DNA of 64,000 nt from an uncultured Alphaproteobacteria bacterium (GTDB lineage Bacteria; Pseudomonadota; Alphaproteobacteria; UBA7985; CAJQQZ01): the NCBI GenBank assembly GCA_905480575.1, contig CAJQQZ010000032.1, positions 1 to 64,000 of the forward strand, written 5' to 3'. The notes beneath the pieces are model-generated. The model saw nothing but the letters and a program-made list of their open reading frames with translations. It was not told the origin of the DNA and made no database searches. The translations under genes and the position numbers were made by a program. Below are positions 51,230-60,005 of this stretch, in pieces. Each line of letters begins with the position of its first letter. Position 1 is the first letter of the stretch.

Positions 51230-52405
51230 CTATGCCGCTTTAGCCAGCTGTCTGGCAACCCAGATATGAAAAGCATGGGTTGGTGTGTCCATTGCCGGTG
51301 AGAAAACACCGCCGTCGAAACCCTCTGAGTTACGCCCCTTTTGCATGCCTTCAACCACGAAGATATCTTCGGCAAACACTTCATGCCAGTTCTCTGCGTT
51401 TTTCTTACGCAGGTCCGCATAGTCTTCGCCTGACGCTTCCTTCTTGAGGTAATAGAGTTCAACATGTTCAACTGTGCGATCAATGGATTTCGGCTCAAGC
51501 TGGATCGCGAAAAAATGGTCGTTGTGAATGCCAAGGAGAACATTCGGATACAGCGCTGTGTACTCCGAACTCGTGTCCCATTTTTCGTCGATGCCTTCAA
51601 TCCGTGGAAAACGTTTGCCGTTTTCATCCTTCAAAGGTTGGAAAACCTCTGACCCCTGCCCTGAATAATCATTGTCTTCGATAATGTGATAGTGATCTTC
51701 AAGGCGAGAATAGGAATTCAAGCCCGGATGGATCCAAGGAAGGTGGTATGATTCACAATAGTTCTCTACCGCCAATTTCCAGTTACAATTGACGTCAAAG
51801 CTGAAGGACGAATCCTCACCTGTATGGATCACTTCGACGCCCAGGAAGTCTTTCCAGCGTTCTTGCATCGGCGCAATTCTTTGCTCGAAGGATTCAGCCT
51901 TACCATCCAGGTTAATGAAGATCACATCCATCCAAACCGCAGACCGCACTTCGCGCAAACCATGCTTTTTTGGGTCGACATCTTCGTGGCGGTTGTTACC
52001 TGGTCCACCGACGTGTGGTGTCATCGCCAGTTCACCGTTCAAGCTGTAGCACCACGAATGGTAAGGGCAACGGAGCACACCTTTGGTATTGCCAGCTTCT
52101 TCAACCAAGATCATGCCACGGTGGCTGCAAACATTATGGAAGACTTTGATTTGATCATCTTGATCACGCAAAATCAGAAGAGGTTGACCCAACAACTCAA
52201 CAGGCTTGTAATCGCCTTTCTTTGGCAGATCTTTGCCAAAGCCAATGCAGGCCCAGTTCGGCGCGAAAACACGCTCTCGTTCGAGCTTCAAATAGTCTGC
52301 ATCGGTGTAGCATGTGTTGGGCAAACCGTGAGCTTCCGCCACCGGACGGTCAACGTGGTCCAGAACGCCGTGAAGCATCTTTTCGATTGGTGTGATTTCG
52401 TTCAT
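51230..52405 (-). CDS. Rieske non-heme iron oxygenase, alpha subunit (betaine/carnitine demethylase-type)
   Basis: A 391-residue ring-hydroxylating-type oxygenase. The Rieske cluster is bound by CSHRG and CPYHSW 17 residues apart; the catalytic domain has ENYCESYHLPWIHPGL with the iron-binding histidines and the bridging acid near it. The CntA/GbcA-like layout (single alpha subunit, no beta subunit gene) points to oxidation of quaternary amines such as glycine betaine, proline betaine or carnitine, or of a simple aromatic acid. ATG 52405 has AGGAG upstream. A cognate reductase gene follows. Confidence 0.88.
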   Translation of the reverse strand: MNEITPIEKMLHGVLDHVDRPVAEAHGLPNTCYTDADYLKLERERVFAPNWACIGFGKDLPKKGDYKPVELLGQPLLILRDQDDQIKVFHNVCSHRGMILVEEAGNTKGVLRCPYHSWCYSLNGELAMTPHVGGPGNNRHEDVDPKKHGLREVRSAVWMDVIFINLDGKAESFEQRIAPMQERWKDFLGVEVIHTGEDSSFSFDVNCNWKLAVENYCESYHLPWIHPGLNSYSRLEDHYHIIEDNDYSGQGSEVFQPLKDENGKRFPRIEGIDEKWDTSSEYTALYPNVLLGIHNDHFFAIQLEPKSIDRTVEHVELYYLKKEASGEDYADLRKKNAENWHEVFAEDIFVVEGMQKGRNSEGFDGGVFSPAMDTPTHAFHIWVARQLAKAA

Positions 52406-52527
52406 ATCAAACTCCTAAAACTTAGCGAGAAGTTGGCCACAAACTGGGCGCATTAACATTCTTTAACTTTCTTTGCTTCACCCGAAACTGCCGCGCTTTC
52501 TAAGAAACGACAGAGAGAATGTCAGTT

Positions 52528-52566
52528 TTAGAACAATCACAAAATTTGCGTCTTAGAACGATCACA
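52528..52566 (+). repeat. Near-identical 14-base direct repeat upstream of the TauD remnant
   Basis: TTAGAACAATCACA (52528-52541) and TTAGAACGATCACA (52553-52566) differ at one base and are 25 bases apart. They lie between the divergent Rieske operon and the broken dioxygenase, 31 bases before the latter's likely start. A regulator site left from the intact gene, or one still used by the Rieske operon, is possible. Confidence 0.45.
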
Positions 52567-52596
52567 TTTCCCGCGTTACCATCTAGAAATTTGCCT

Positions 52597-52800
52597 ATGG
52601 TTAACCTTACAAAACTCACTGGCGCTATTGGCGCAACCCTATCCGGGGTCGACCTCAGCGCTCCGACATCTTCAACAATCGATCTTCTTCGGCGATGCCT
52701 TGATGATCATTTGGTTGTTTTCGTGGAAGATTAAGATCTGGATCGATTTCAGTTGTCAGCCTTGGGGCGACAGTTCGGCCCGCCCTTTCTCCATCCCTAG
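52597..52800 (+). pseudogene. Remnant of a TauD/TfdA-family dioxygenase gene
   Basis: From ATG 52597 the frame encodes VNLTKLTGAIGATLSGVDLS and then DHLVVFVED, the N-terminal signature of TauD/TfdA Fe(II)/2-oxoglutarate dioxygenases. At 52732-52734 a TAA replaces the conserved Gln codon of the (F)xxDQ motif (one C-to-T change from CAA), and the homology continues in the same frame as DLDRFQLSALGRQFG and PPFLHP up to a second stop, TAG, at 52798-52800. The remaining three quarters of the gene (with the HxD...H iron site) is missing; dnaE ends 41 bases further on. A nonsense change plus a 3' deletion explains it. Confidence 0.85.
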
Positions 52801-52840
52801 GTGAACGCAGAGTCATGATCCGAACGACGGCGCTAGAATC

Positions 52841-55800
52841 CTAAAGATCCTGAACCTGAATACCAGGCAGAGATTTAACCGCTGCACGGATTGCCGCGTT
52901 CAGTTGATAGGTGTGAGGCAAATCGATCTCTGCTTCGTCGTCTTTTGTCAAAGTTAACACGAGAGAGACCTTGCCTCTCCCTCTTCCCCCCTGCTCGATT
53001 ACGGATTTCAGTTGGGGTAAAATCTCTGGCTTTTCGACAAAGATGCGCAAACCCATCGCGGCTTGAGCGACAACAGGTTCCAAGGGCTCGATCTTCTGTG
53101 CAGTTAATCGCCCACCACCTTCATCATCAACCCGGAAGTCCCCTGTTAGCAGAACAGCATTCCCGGTTTCCAAGTACTCACGGCTCGCATTAAGGGCATC
53201 AGAAAAGAGAGCAACTTCGTAGACGCCAGAGGTATCGGACAACTGAACGAACGCAAACCGGTTGCCTTTAGCTGACGTCCGCTCCTGCTTGTTCATCACC
53301 AAGCCCGCCAACTTAACCCTCGGGACCGCTTTGCCACCCTCCATCAACTCTTGAGAGGTTATGATTTTCAATTTCTTCAGGCTGGCTTCGTAATCGGCCA
53401 GAGGGTGACCGGTAAGGTAAAAACCTACAGCCTCAAACTCTTGGCGTAGCCGATCAATCGAAGACCAATCATCGATTGGGTTTAGCGGAATTTCTTGAGA
53501 TTCCGGCGCCATGACATCGCCGAACAAGCCGATCTGACCCGACGCTTTTTCACTTGCGGCCGCCGCTGCATGTTTCAGGACTTCTTCCATGTTCCCAAGC
53601 AACATTCGACGGTTACCGTTGATGCAATCTAAAGAGCCTGAACGCACCAAATTTTCAAACAACCGTTTGTTGATAGATTTGGGATCAAGGCGGAAAGCAA
53701 AATCAGAAAGTGATTTGAAAGCACCACGTTCCAATCGCTCTTCCACTAGTCCTTCCATCGCCGAACCGCCGACGTTCTTGATGGCTGCTAAAGCATAACG
53801 AACGGCCTTACTCCCGTCCTCCCTTAGCTCAACAGCGAATTCAGGTAGCGAGTGATTAATCGACGGTGGCAGCAGTTCAATTTTCAAGCGCTCGAGTTCT
53901 TGTTTAAACCCTGCTAGTTTATCGGTGTTGTTCATATCGTAGGTCATGGACGCCGCCATGAACTCGACTGGATAGTTGTGTTTCAGGTAAGCCGTTTGAT
54001 AGGCTACCAGCGCATAAGCAGCAGCATGAGATTTGTTGAAACCATAGCCTGCAAACTTTTCAACTTGCTTGAAAATCTCCGCGGCTTTCTTCTTGTTAAC
54101 ACCGTTCTCAACAGATCCTTTCACGAAGATCTCTTGCTGTTCGTCCATCTCTGATTTGATTTTCTTACCCATGGCACGGCGCAGCAAATCCGCTCCGCCA
54201 AGGCTGTAACCCGCCAACAGCTGAGCTGATTGCATCACCTGTTCCTGGTAGATCATGATGCCGTAGGTCTCCAACAGGATCGGCTCAAGCAACTCATGCA
54301 AACAATCGACCTCCTCTTCGCCGTGTTTACGACGAATGAAGGCCGGAATGTTGTCCATCGGACCTGGACGATAGAGCGCCACAACAGCGATGATGTCTTC
54401 GAATCTGTCGGGCTTCAGATTCTTGAGAACATCGCGCATACCCGATGATTCCAGCTGAAACACACCGACAGCCTCGCCTCTGGAGAGCATATCATAGGTG
54501 CCAACGTCATCCAGCGGCAGGTTCTTCAAATCTATGGAACCACCGTTCCGCTCAATCCACTCTTTGGCCTTCGCAAGAACCGTCAGCGTTTTCAGACCAA
54601 GAAAGTCGAACTTGACCAGACCAGCAGGTTCTACCCACTTCATGTTGAATTGTGTGGCGGGCATGTCCGAGCGTGGGTCACGGTAAAGAGCCACAAGCTC
54701 TTTCAGAGGACGGTCACCAATCACCACGCCAGCCGCGTGGGTCGAGGCGTGCCGGTAAAGCCCCTCTAACTTCATTGCAATATCAATAAGGCGGCGAACA
54801 GTCGGATCTTGGTTTCTGAGGTTCCTTAACCCCTCCTCACTCTCTACGGCCACATGCAATGGTGTTGGTTTAGCTGGGTTGTTCGGCACCATCTTTGAAA
54901 TGCGGTCAACCTGACCGTATGGCATCTGCAGAACACGCCCTACGTCTCGCAAGGCCGCACGGGCTTGAAGCTTACCAAAGGTAATAATTTGAGCGACGCG
55001 GTCGGCACCGTACTTATCGCGCACATAACGAATAACTTCGTCCCTTCGATCCTGACAAAAGTCGATATCGAAATCGGGCATCGACACCCGCTCAGGATTG
55101 AGGAAACGTTCGAACAGCAAACCAAACCGCAAGGGATCAAGGTCTGTAATTGTCAGCGCCCAGGCAACAACAGACCCTGCACCGGAACCACGACCTGGAC
55201 CGACCGGTATGTTGTTCATCTTCGACCAATGGATGAAGTCTGCGACGATTAGGAAGTAGCCCGGAAACCCCATGTCCTCGATAACCTTGAGCTCAAAGTC
55301 TAGACGCTCACGGTAAGGTATCGCACGCTCTTCAATAGTTTGACCTTCTTCCAATCCTTCTAGCCAAGATGGCGTTTCAAACCGTGCTTCCAACCCAGCT
55401 AGCGCTTGGGCGCGTAACTCTTCTGCTTCACTCCTGCCCTCAGAGCTGTCATAAGCGGGCAAGATGGGCGGATGCATTTCGGGCATGAAAGCACAACGTT
55501 GGGCAACAATAAGGGTGTTATCGATGGCTTCTGGTAAATCAGAGAAAAGGGAGCGCATGTCTCTGGCGGACTTAAATCCATGCTCTGGCGTCAGGCGCCG
55601 TCGTTGATCATCACCTACGGTCGTTCCCTGTGCAATGCACAGAAGGACGTCATGAGCTTCATACATGCCAGCGTCTTTGAAGTGTACATCATTGGTCGCA
55701 ATCAAGGGAATGTCATGTTCATAGGCCAGCGCAACAACTTTATCTTCAATCGCTAGCTCTTTCGCGCTTTCGTGGCGCATGACTTCCATGTAAATCCGGC

Positions 55801-56305
55801 CATCAAACAAAGACTTGTAGCGTTCTAGATCCGCGAGCGCTGCTGCATCCTGTCCCTCAAACAAATGCCGACCGAGGGAATGATTGGGGCCGCCAACAAA
55901 GGCCAACAGACCACCGGAGTGGGCCGTTAGCTTGTCAAACGAAATTTGTGCCTCCTCACTTACTTCACTTTCGAGGAAAGCGGTCGTCACGAGATCCATT
56001 AGATTAAGGTAGCCTTCTTGATTCTGCGCAAGAACCAATAGCTCGTCAGGTGCGTAACTCTGGCCAGTAGGCGATTTATCTTCTCTCGCTATTCCGAGCA
56101 CGGTCCCGACAATAGGCTGGACACCAGCCTTAGAGGCGGTAACTGAAAACTCCAAGGCACCAAAAAGGTTGTTGCGGTCAGTGACTGCAACGGCTGGCAT
56201 CTTGTATTTGGTGCAAAGCTCTACGAGCTCTCCAATCTTGAGAGCTCCTTCAGAAAGAGAATAAGCAGAACGGACGCGGAGGTGGACAAAATCGGAATGA
56301 ATCAT
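52841..56305 (-). CDS. dnaE: DNA polymerase III alpha subunit
   Basis: A 1154-residue replicative polymerase. The PHP domain is N-terminal (FVHLRVRSAYSLSEGALK), the polymerase palm carries PDFDIDFCQDRR with the catalytic aspartates and GPGRGSGAGSVVAWAL, then the helix-hairpin-helix region and a C-terminal OB domain (VKLAGLVMNKQERTSAKGN). This is the essential DnaE of the replisome, of usual length. ATG 56305 starts right at the PHP domain; ATG 56314 is an alternative. Confidence 0.97.
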   Translation of the reverse strand: MIHSDFVHLRVRSAYSLSEGALKIGELVELCTKYKMPAVAVTDRNNLFGALEFSVTASKAGVQPIVGTVLGIAREDKSPTGQSYAPDELLVLAQNQEGYLNLMDLVTTAFLESEVSEEAQISFDKLTAHSGGLLAFVGGPNHSLGRHLFEGQDAAALADLERYKSLFDGRIYMEVMRHESAKELAIEDKVVALAYEHDIPLIATNDVHFKDAGMYEAHDVLLCIAQGTTVGDDQRRRLTPEHGFKSARDMRSLFSDLPEAIDNTLIVAQRCAFMPEMHPPILPAYDSSEGRSEAEELRAQALAGLEARFETPSWLEGLEEGQTIEERAIPYRERLDFELKVIEDMGFPGYFLIVADFIHWSKMNNIPVGPGRGSGAGSVVAWALTITDLDPLRFGLLFERFLNPERVSMPDFDIDFCQDRRDEVIRYVRDKYGADRVAQIITFGKLQARAALRDVGRVLQMPYGQVDRISKMVPNNPAKPTPLHVAVESEEGLRNLRNQDPTVRRLIDIAMKLEGLYRHASTHAAGVVIGDRPLKELVALYRDPRSDMPATQFNMKWVEPAGLVKFDFLGLKTLTVLAKAKEWIERNGGSIDLKNLPLDDVGTYDMLSRGEAVGVFQLESSGMRDVLKNLKPDRFEDIIAVVALYRPGPMDNIPAFIRRKHGEEEVDCLHELLEPILLETYGIMIYQEQVMQSAQLLAGYSLGGADLLRRAMGKKIKSEMDEQQEIFVKGSVENGVNKKKAAEIFKQVEKFAGYGFNKSHAAAYALVAYQTAYLKHNYPVEFMAASMTYDMNNTDKLAGFKQELERLKIELLPPSINHSLPEFAVELREDGSKAVRYALAAIKNVGGSAMEGLVEERLERGAFKSLSDFAFRLDPKSINKRLFENLVRSGSLDCINGNRRMLLGNMEEVLKHAAAAASEKASGQIGLFGDVMAPESQEIPLNPIDDWSSIDRLRQEFEAVGFYLTGHPLADYEASLKKLKIITSQELMEGGKAVPRVKLAGLVMNKQERTSAKGNRFAFVQLSDTSGVYEVALFSDALNASREYLETGNAVLLTGDFRVDDEGGGRLTAQKIEPLEPVVAQAAMGLRIFVEKPEILPQLKSVIEQGGRGRGKVSLVLTLTKDDEAEIDLPHTYQLNAAIRAAVKSLPGIQVQDL

Positions 56306-56364
56306 AGGCCCCAATAGAGCAGGATTCGTTGCTTCTCGCGAGTCTGAATTTACTTCTTATGTGC

Positions 56365-56805
56365 TTAGATCACGTACTCTATGAATGGCGACTTGGTTGC
56401 TACCTTGTCATAGAGTTTACGGGCTGTGTCATTGAATTCCTGCGTCATCCAATAAACCTCGCAAGCGCCCTCTTTTGCCGCCGTTGCTTCAACCGCTTTG
56501 ATGAGTGCTTTAGCAACTCCCTGCCCCCGGCTCTCTGGGACAGTGAAGAGATCATGTAGGTAGCAACGTGGTTTGGTCGACCATGATGTCAGATGGAAAA
56601 GAAACTGTGTCATTCCAAGCAATTTGCCACTTTCATCCTCTGCGACGAGACAGAGGATACCACCATCGTCAGTATTGATTCTCTGCCAGGTCGCCTCTGT
56701 CACTTCTGCTGGCAACTCAGCTTCGTAGAAAACCAGATAGGCGTTCCAAAGCGTCGACCATTGATCATGGTCTTCGGGACGCACGGATCTAATTTGAAAT
56801 GTCAT
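56365..56805 (-). CDS. GNAT-family N-acetyltransferase
   Basis: A 146-residue GNAT protein. IRSVRPEDHDQWSTLWNAYL opens the fold, and LHDLFTVPESRGQGVAKALI is motif A, with the acetyl-CoA pyrophosphate loop RGQGVA. YWMTQEFNDTARKLYDKV is the C-terminal motif B. It acetylates an amine of unknown identity. It lies between lolD (three bases upstream) and dnaE, so it is probably transcribed with the lol genes. Confidence 0.87.
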   Translation of the reverse strand: MTFQIRSVRPEDHDQWSTLWNAYLVFYEAELPAEVTEATWQRINTDDGGILCLVAEDESGKLLGMTQFLFHLTSWSTKPRCYLHDLFTVPESRGQGVAKALIKAVEATAAKEGACEVYWMTQEFNDTARKLYDKVATKSPFIEYVI

Positions 56806-56808
56806 GGC

Positions 56809-57492
56809 TCAGATTCCCTTTTCTTTGATCAGGCCGCTTCCCAACTCAATCACACGGTCCATCCTAATGGCGAGTTGGTGGTTATGAGTAGCTATCAACG
56901 CCGCCAATTCATTCTTCTTGGTTAGTTCTAACAACATTGCAAAAACCATCTCAGAAGTGTCAGGATCAAGGTTACCGGTTGGTTCATCCGCGAGCAACAA
57001 AGCGGGCTCATTTGCCAAAGCTCTGGCAATGGCAACCCTTTGCTGTTCGCCCCCTGAAAGCCGAGCCGGACGGTGAGTCATTCGAGACCCCAACCCGACT
57101 TGTTCCAATAGACTTGCCGCTCTTTCGCGCGCTGCTTTTTTTGTTTTTCCGTTAATCAGTTGAGGCAAAACCACGTTTTCCAAGGCGGAAAACTCAGGCA
57201 ACAAATGATGATACTGATAGACAAAGCCAATGGTTTGGCTTCTAAGCTTTGTTCTTTTCTTATCGTTCAGCCGTGAAGCATCTTGCTGGCTTATTCTGAT
57301 TGTCCCAGCGCTCGGGCTTTCCAACAATCCAGCAATGTGCATCAGTGTGGATTTACCCGACCCGGATGGTCCAACGAGGGCTACCATCTCTCCCGATGAA
57401 ATGGTGAGGTCACAACCTTTGAGCACCTCAAGCTTTTCGCCCGCTTGCTCAAATGATTTTACTACTTTTTCTAATTCCAGAACTCTGGTCAT
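56809..57492 (-). CDS. lolD: Lipoprotein-releasing ABC transporter ATPase LolD
   Basis: A 227-residue ATPase with Walker A GPSGSGKS, LolD-type [16 protein letters not shown] after the Q-loop, signature LSGGEQQR and Walker [12 protein letters not shown]. With LolC/LolE it extracts outer-membrane lipoproteins from the inner membrane and hands them to LolA. ATG 57492 is chosen over TTG 57498. It follows the second permease gene by eight bases. Confidence 0.93.
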   Translation of the reverse strand: MTRVLELEKVVKSFEQAGEKLEVLKGCDLTISSGEMVALVGPSGSGKSTLMHIAGLLESPSAGTIRISQQDASRLNDKKRTKLRSQTIGFVYQYHHLLPEFSALENVVLPQLINGKTKKAARERAASLLEQVGLGSRMTHRPARLSGGEQQRVAIARALANEPALLLADEPTGNLDPDTSEMVFAMLLELTKKNELAALIATHNHQLAIRMDRVIELGSGLIKEKGI

Positions 57493-57500
57493 GAACAATC

Positions 57501-58739
57501 CTAGCTGTACCGAAGAACTTCAACAGGGTCGAGGCGCGCTGCTCGCCATGCAGGATAGAGTGTTGCAAGCACCGTTACTAACAAAGAGACACCAAGGATC
57601 AGCGTGACATGAAGCGGAACTATCACGGCCTCTAAAGACGACAGATAATAGAGCTGTGTCCTTAGCGCTCCTTCATCGACCATCAAGCTGAGTGAGTTGG
57701 CCCATCCAGTAAGGTTATGTGCGATCAACAGTCCGATCCCCGTGCCAGCCAAAGTACCAACAACGCCGACAAGACCGCCAGACATCAAAAACACCCGCAA
57801 AACCGAACCGCTTTGCATCCCCATAGTGCGCAATATCGCGATCCCTTTAGCCTTGTCTCTGACCAAGAGTATTTGGCCTGAAATAATGTTGAAGGCGGCC
57901 ACCAAAACAATCAAAAACAGAATAAAGAACATGACAGCGCGTTCGACTTCTAACGCAGACACTAGAGTAGGATTACGCTTCCGCCAGCTTTGAACCTCGA
58001 TGTCTTTATTGCTCGCATATTGACCGGAGAGTTGATCAGTCGTTGAGTCAATCAGGCCCGTTTCTTTAACTCTGACCTCTAACCCACTCAACTTTTCCTT
58101 CTGCTGGAAAAAGATCTGTGCTGCTTCCAAGGGCATGTAAACATAACCCTTATCGCGGCGGGTTTGCATCAGTCCAACGACGGTGAAGTTTCTAATTCTA
58201 GGAACCCAACCAAAGGCCGTGAACATGCCTTTCGCAGAAACCAATTCAACTTCGTTGCCAATGGTCACGTTTAACTTTTGTGCTAATCGTAAAGGCAGAA
58301 CGACATCCCACTTCTTTAGTTCTCTAAAAGAACCCGCAATAAGCGATTGGGCAAGGTCAAGCTCCTGAGATAAGCTTTCAGGGTTTGTGCCCCTCACCAA
58401 TGCAGCCTGAGCATTGCCGCGAGCCGTAAGCATGACCTGCTCTTCCAGAAGAGGCGTCACACGTGCAACAGAAGGGTTGGCCGTTATCTCCGACGTCAGT
58501 TCGACAACTTGATCATCGGTGAAGCCCTTTTTACTTTCGACAACGATATGGCCACTGAAAGCAACGATTTGATCAACAAGACGTTCCCTAAACCCGGTCA
58601 TTACCGCCATTACGACGATCAGCGTTCCAACCCCTAACAGAATGCCTAAGAACGAAAAAACGGTAACGGTCGAGATGAGCCCCTCTTGCCGCTTTGTCCG
58701 CAGGTAACGCCAGGCCAGCATGCGCTCGACAAAACTCAC
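57501..58739 (-). CDS. LolC/LolE-family permease, second copy
   Basis: A 412-residue FtsX/LolE-like membrane protein: TM1 at VFSFLGILLGVGTLIVVMAVM, a periplasmic domain of about 220 residues, then three helices (FFILFLIVLVAAFNIISGQI; VGVVGTLAGTGIGLLIAHN; the last near the C-terminus). It starts with GTG, overlapping the stop of the first copy by one base (TAGTG). Together with the upstream copy and LolD it makes a heterodimeric Lol exporter like E. coli LolCDE. Which copy corresponds to LolC and which to LolE cannot be settled by eye. Confidence 0.9.
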   Translation of the reverse strand: MSFVERMLAWRYLRTKRQEGLISTVTVFSFLGILLGVGTLIVVMAVMTGFRERLVDQIVAFSGHIVVESKKGFTDDQVVELTSEITANPSVARVTPLLEEQVMLTARGNAQAALVRGTNPESLSQELDLAQSLIAGSFRELKKWDVVLPLRLAQKLNVTIGNEVELVSAKGMFTAFGWVPRIRNFTVVGLMQTRRDKGYVYMPLEAAQIFFQQKEKLSGLEVRVKETGLIDSTTDQLSGQYASNKDIEVQSWRKRNPTLVSALEVERAVMFFILFLIVLVAAFNIISGQILLVRDKAKGIAILRTMGMQSGSVLRVFLMSGGLVGVVGTLAGTGIGLLIAHNLTGWANSLSLMVDEGALRTQLYYLSSLEAVIVPLHVTLILGVSLLVTVLATLYPAWRAARLDPVEVLRYS

Positions 58740-59983
58740 TACTCGTACCTCAAGGCTTCGATGGGATCAGTGTTTGCTGCTTTCCAGGCAGGATAGAGTG
58801 AAGACAAAAAAGCCAAAGCAAAAGAGAGACTTGAAATGTAGATCAACGTTTGAGTTTTGATAAGCGACGGCAGTTCGTCTAAGGCGTAGACCTGATCATC
58901 AAAAAGCGGACGTCCTATCAAAGCTTCTAACCAAGCCCTGATCGTTTCTATGTTGTGGGCGAAGGCGATACCACCAACAATCCCAAGAACTGTGCCGATT
59001 ACGCCAATGAATGCCCCTGAAAAGAGAAAAATACCAAGAATTGATCCCCTGCCTGCGCCCATCGTTCTAAGGATCGCTATGTCCCCAGCCTTATCGTTCA
59101 CGAGCATTATCTGGCCAGTGACAATCGAGAACGCAGCCACAACAACAATCAAGGTCAGTATGAAAAATACGAGCGTTTGTTGTGTTTTCACAAGCTGCAG
59201 AAAACCTGAGCTCTTCGTCTGCCAATTCACGATTGCGAGTGATCCATCAACCTTTGACCAGATGTCTTCTTGAACTCTGTCTGCGTTTGTTGGATCTGTC
59301 ACCGAGACTTCAAACGACGTCACCTGGCCCTCGCGTTCAAGGTAAATCTGCGCGGTATCAAGCGGCATCAAAATGACGGAGGAATCAAAATCATACATGC
59401 CCATCTCGAAAAGCCCTGAAATCACAAACCGTGAGGACTTAGGGGCTAACTGAATGCCCTCTTCATCTTCTTCGCCAATGGAAGTTGTGACTGCGACTTC
59501 ATCTCCCAGTTCGAGATTAAGTTTCTTAGCCAGCCGTTTACCCATGAGAAGGCTAAAACCGTTGAAGTAAGCGAGATCACCTTCCAGTTTATCAACGAGA
59601 ATCTTCTTGGACTTTGCTCCCTTTGCACTGATGCCACGTACGTAAACCCCGGCAGCGTTCCCTTTGTTCATCACCAGAGCCTGACCTTCGAGGAAAGGAA
59701 CCACAGATTGGACATCCTCTAGGGCCTCTGTTCTTTCAACAATGTCCTCAAAGTCAGTGAGTGGTTCAAAAGAGGAAGAAACCGTCAAATGACCGTTCAG
59801 AGCTAATATCCGAGTCAACAGTTCATGGCGAAAGCCGTCCATCACAGCCATTGACACAACCAATGTACCAACGCCGAGCATGATCCCAAGAAGCGAGAAG
59901 AGTGCAATAATCGAGATGAACCCTTCTTGCCGACGGGCTCTCATGTATCGAAATGCGACCAGTCTTTCAAAAACTGCGATCAT
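58739..59983 (-). CDS. LolC/LolE-family permease, first copy
   Basis: A 414-residue paralogue of the next gene with the same four-helix layout: TM1 IIALFSLLGIMLGVGTLVVS, a periplasmic domain, and FFILTLIVVVAAFSIVTGQI plus two C-terminal helices. RYMRARRQEGFISI at the start is almost shared by both copies (RYLRTKRQEGLIST), indicating an old tandem duplication. Many alphaproteobacteria carry only one LolC/E-type permease here, so the pair deserves note. Lies 22 bases after proS. Confidence 0.9.
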   Translation of the reverse strand: MIAVFERLVAFRYMRARRQEGFISIIALFSLLGIMLGVGTLVVSMAVMDGFRHELLTRILALNGHLTVSSSFEPLTDFEDIVERTEALEDVQSVVPFLEGQALVMNKGNAAGVYVRGISAKGAKSKKILVDKLEGDLAYFNGFSLLMGKRLAKKLNLELGDEVAVTTSIGEEDEEGIQLAPKSSRFVISGLFEMGMYDFDSSVILMPLDTAQIYLEREGQVTSFEVSVTDPTNADRVQEDIWSKVDGSLAIVNWQTKSSGFLQLVKTQQTLVFFILTLIVVVAAFSIVTGQIMLVNDKAGDIAILRTMGAGRGSILGIFLFSGAFIGVIGTVLGIVGGIAFAHNIETIRAWLEALIGRPLFDDQVYALDELPSLIKTQTLIYISSLSFALAFLSSLYPAWKAANTDPIEALRYE

Positions 59984-60005
59984 TGGATGCCCTTCAAGGC
60001 GTCAA

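Noticed and set aside
51824-52456. 210-codon plus-strand reading frame
   Set aside because: Lies fully opposite the Rieske oxygenase gene, whose cluster and iron motifs are unmistakable.
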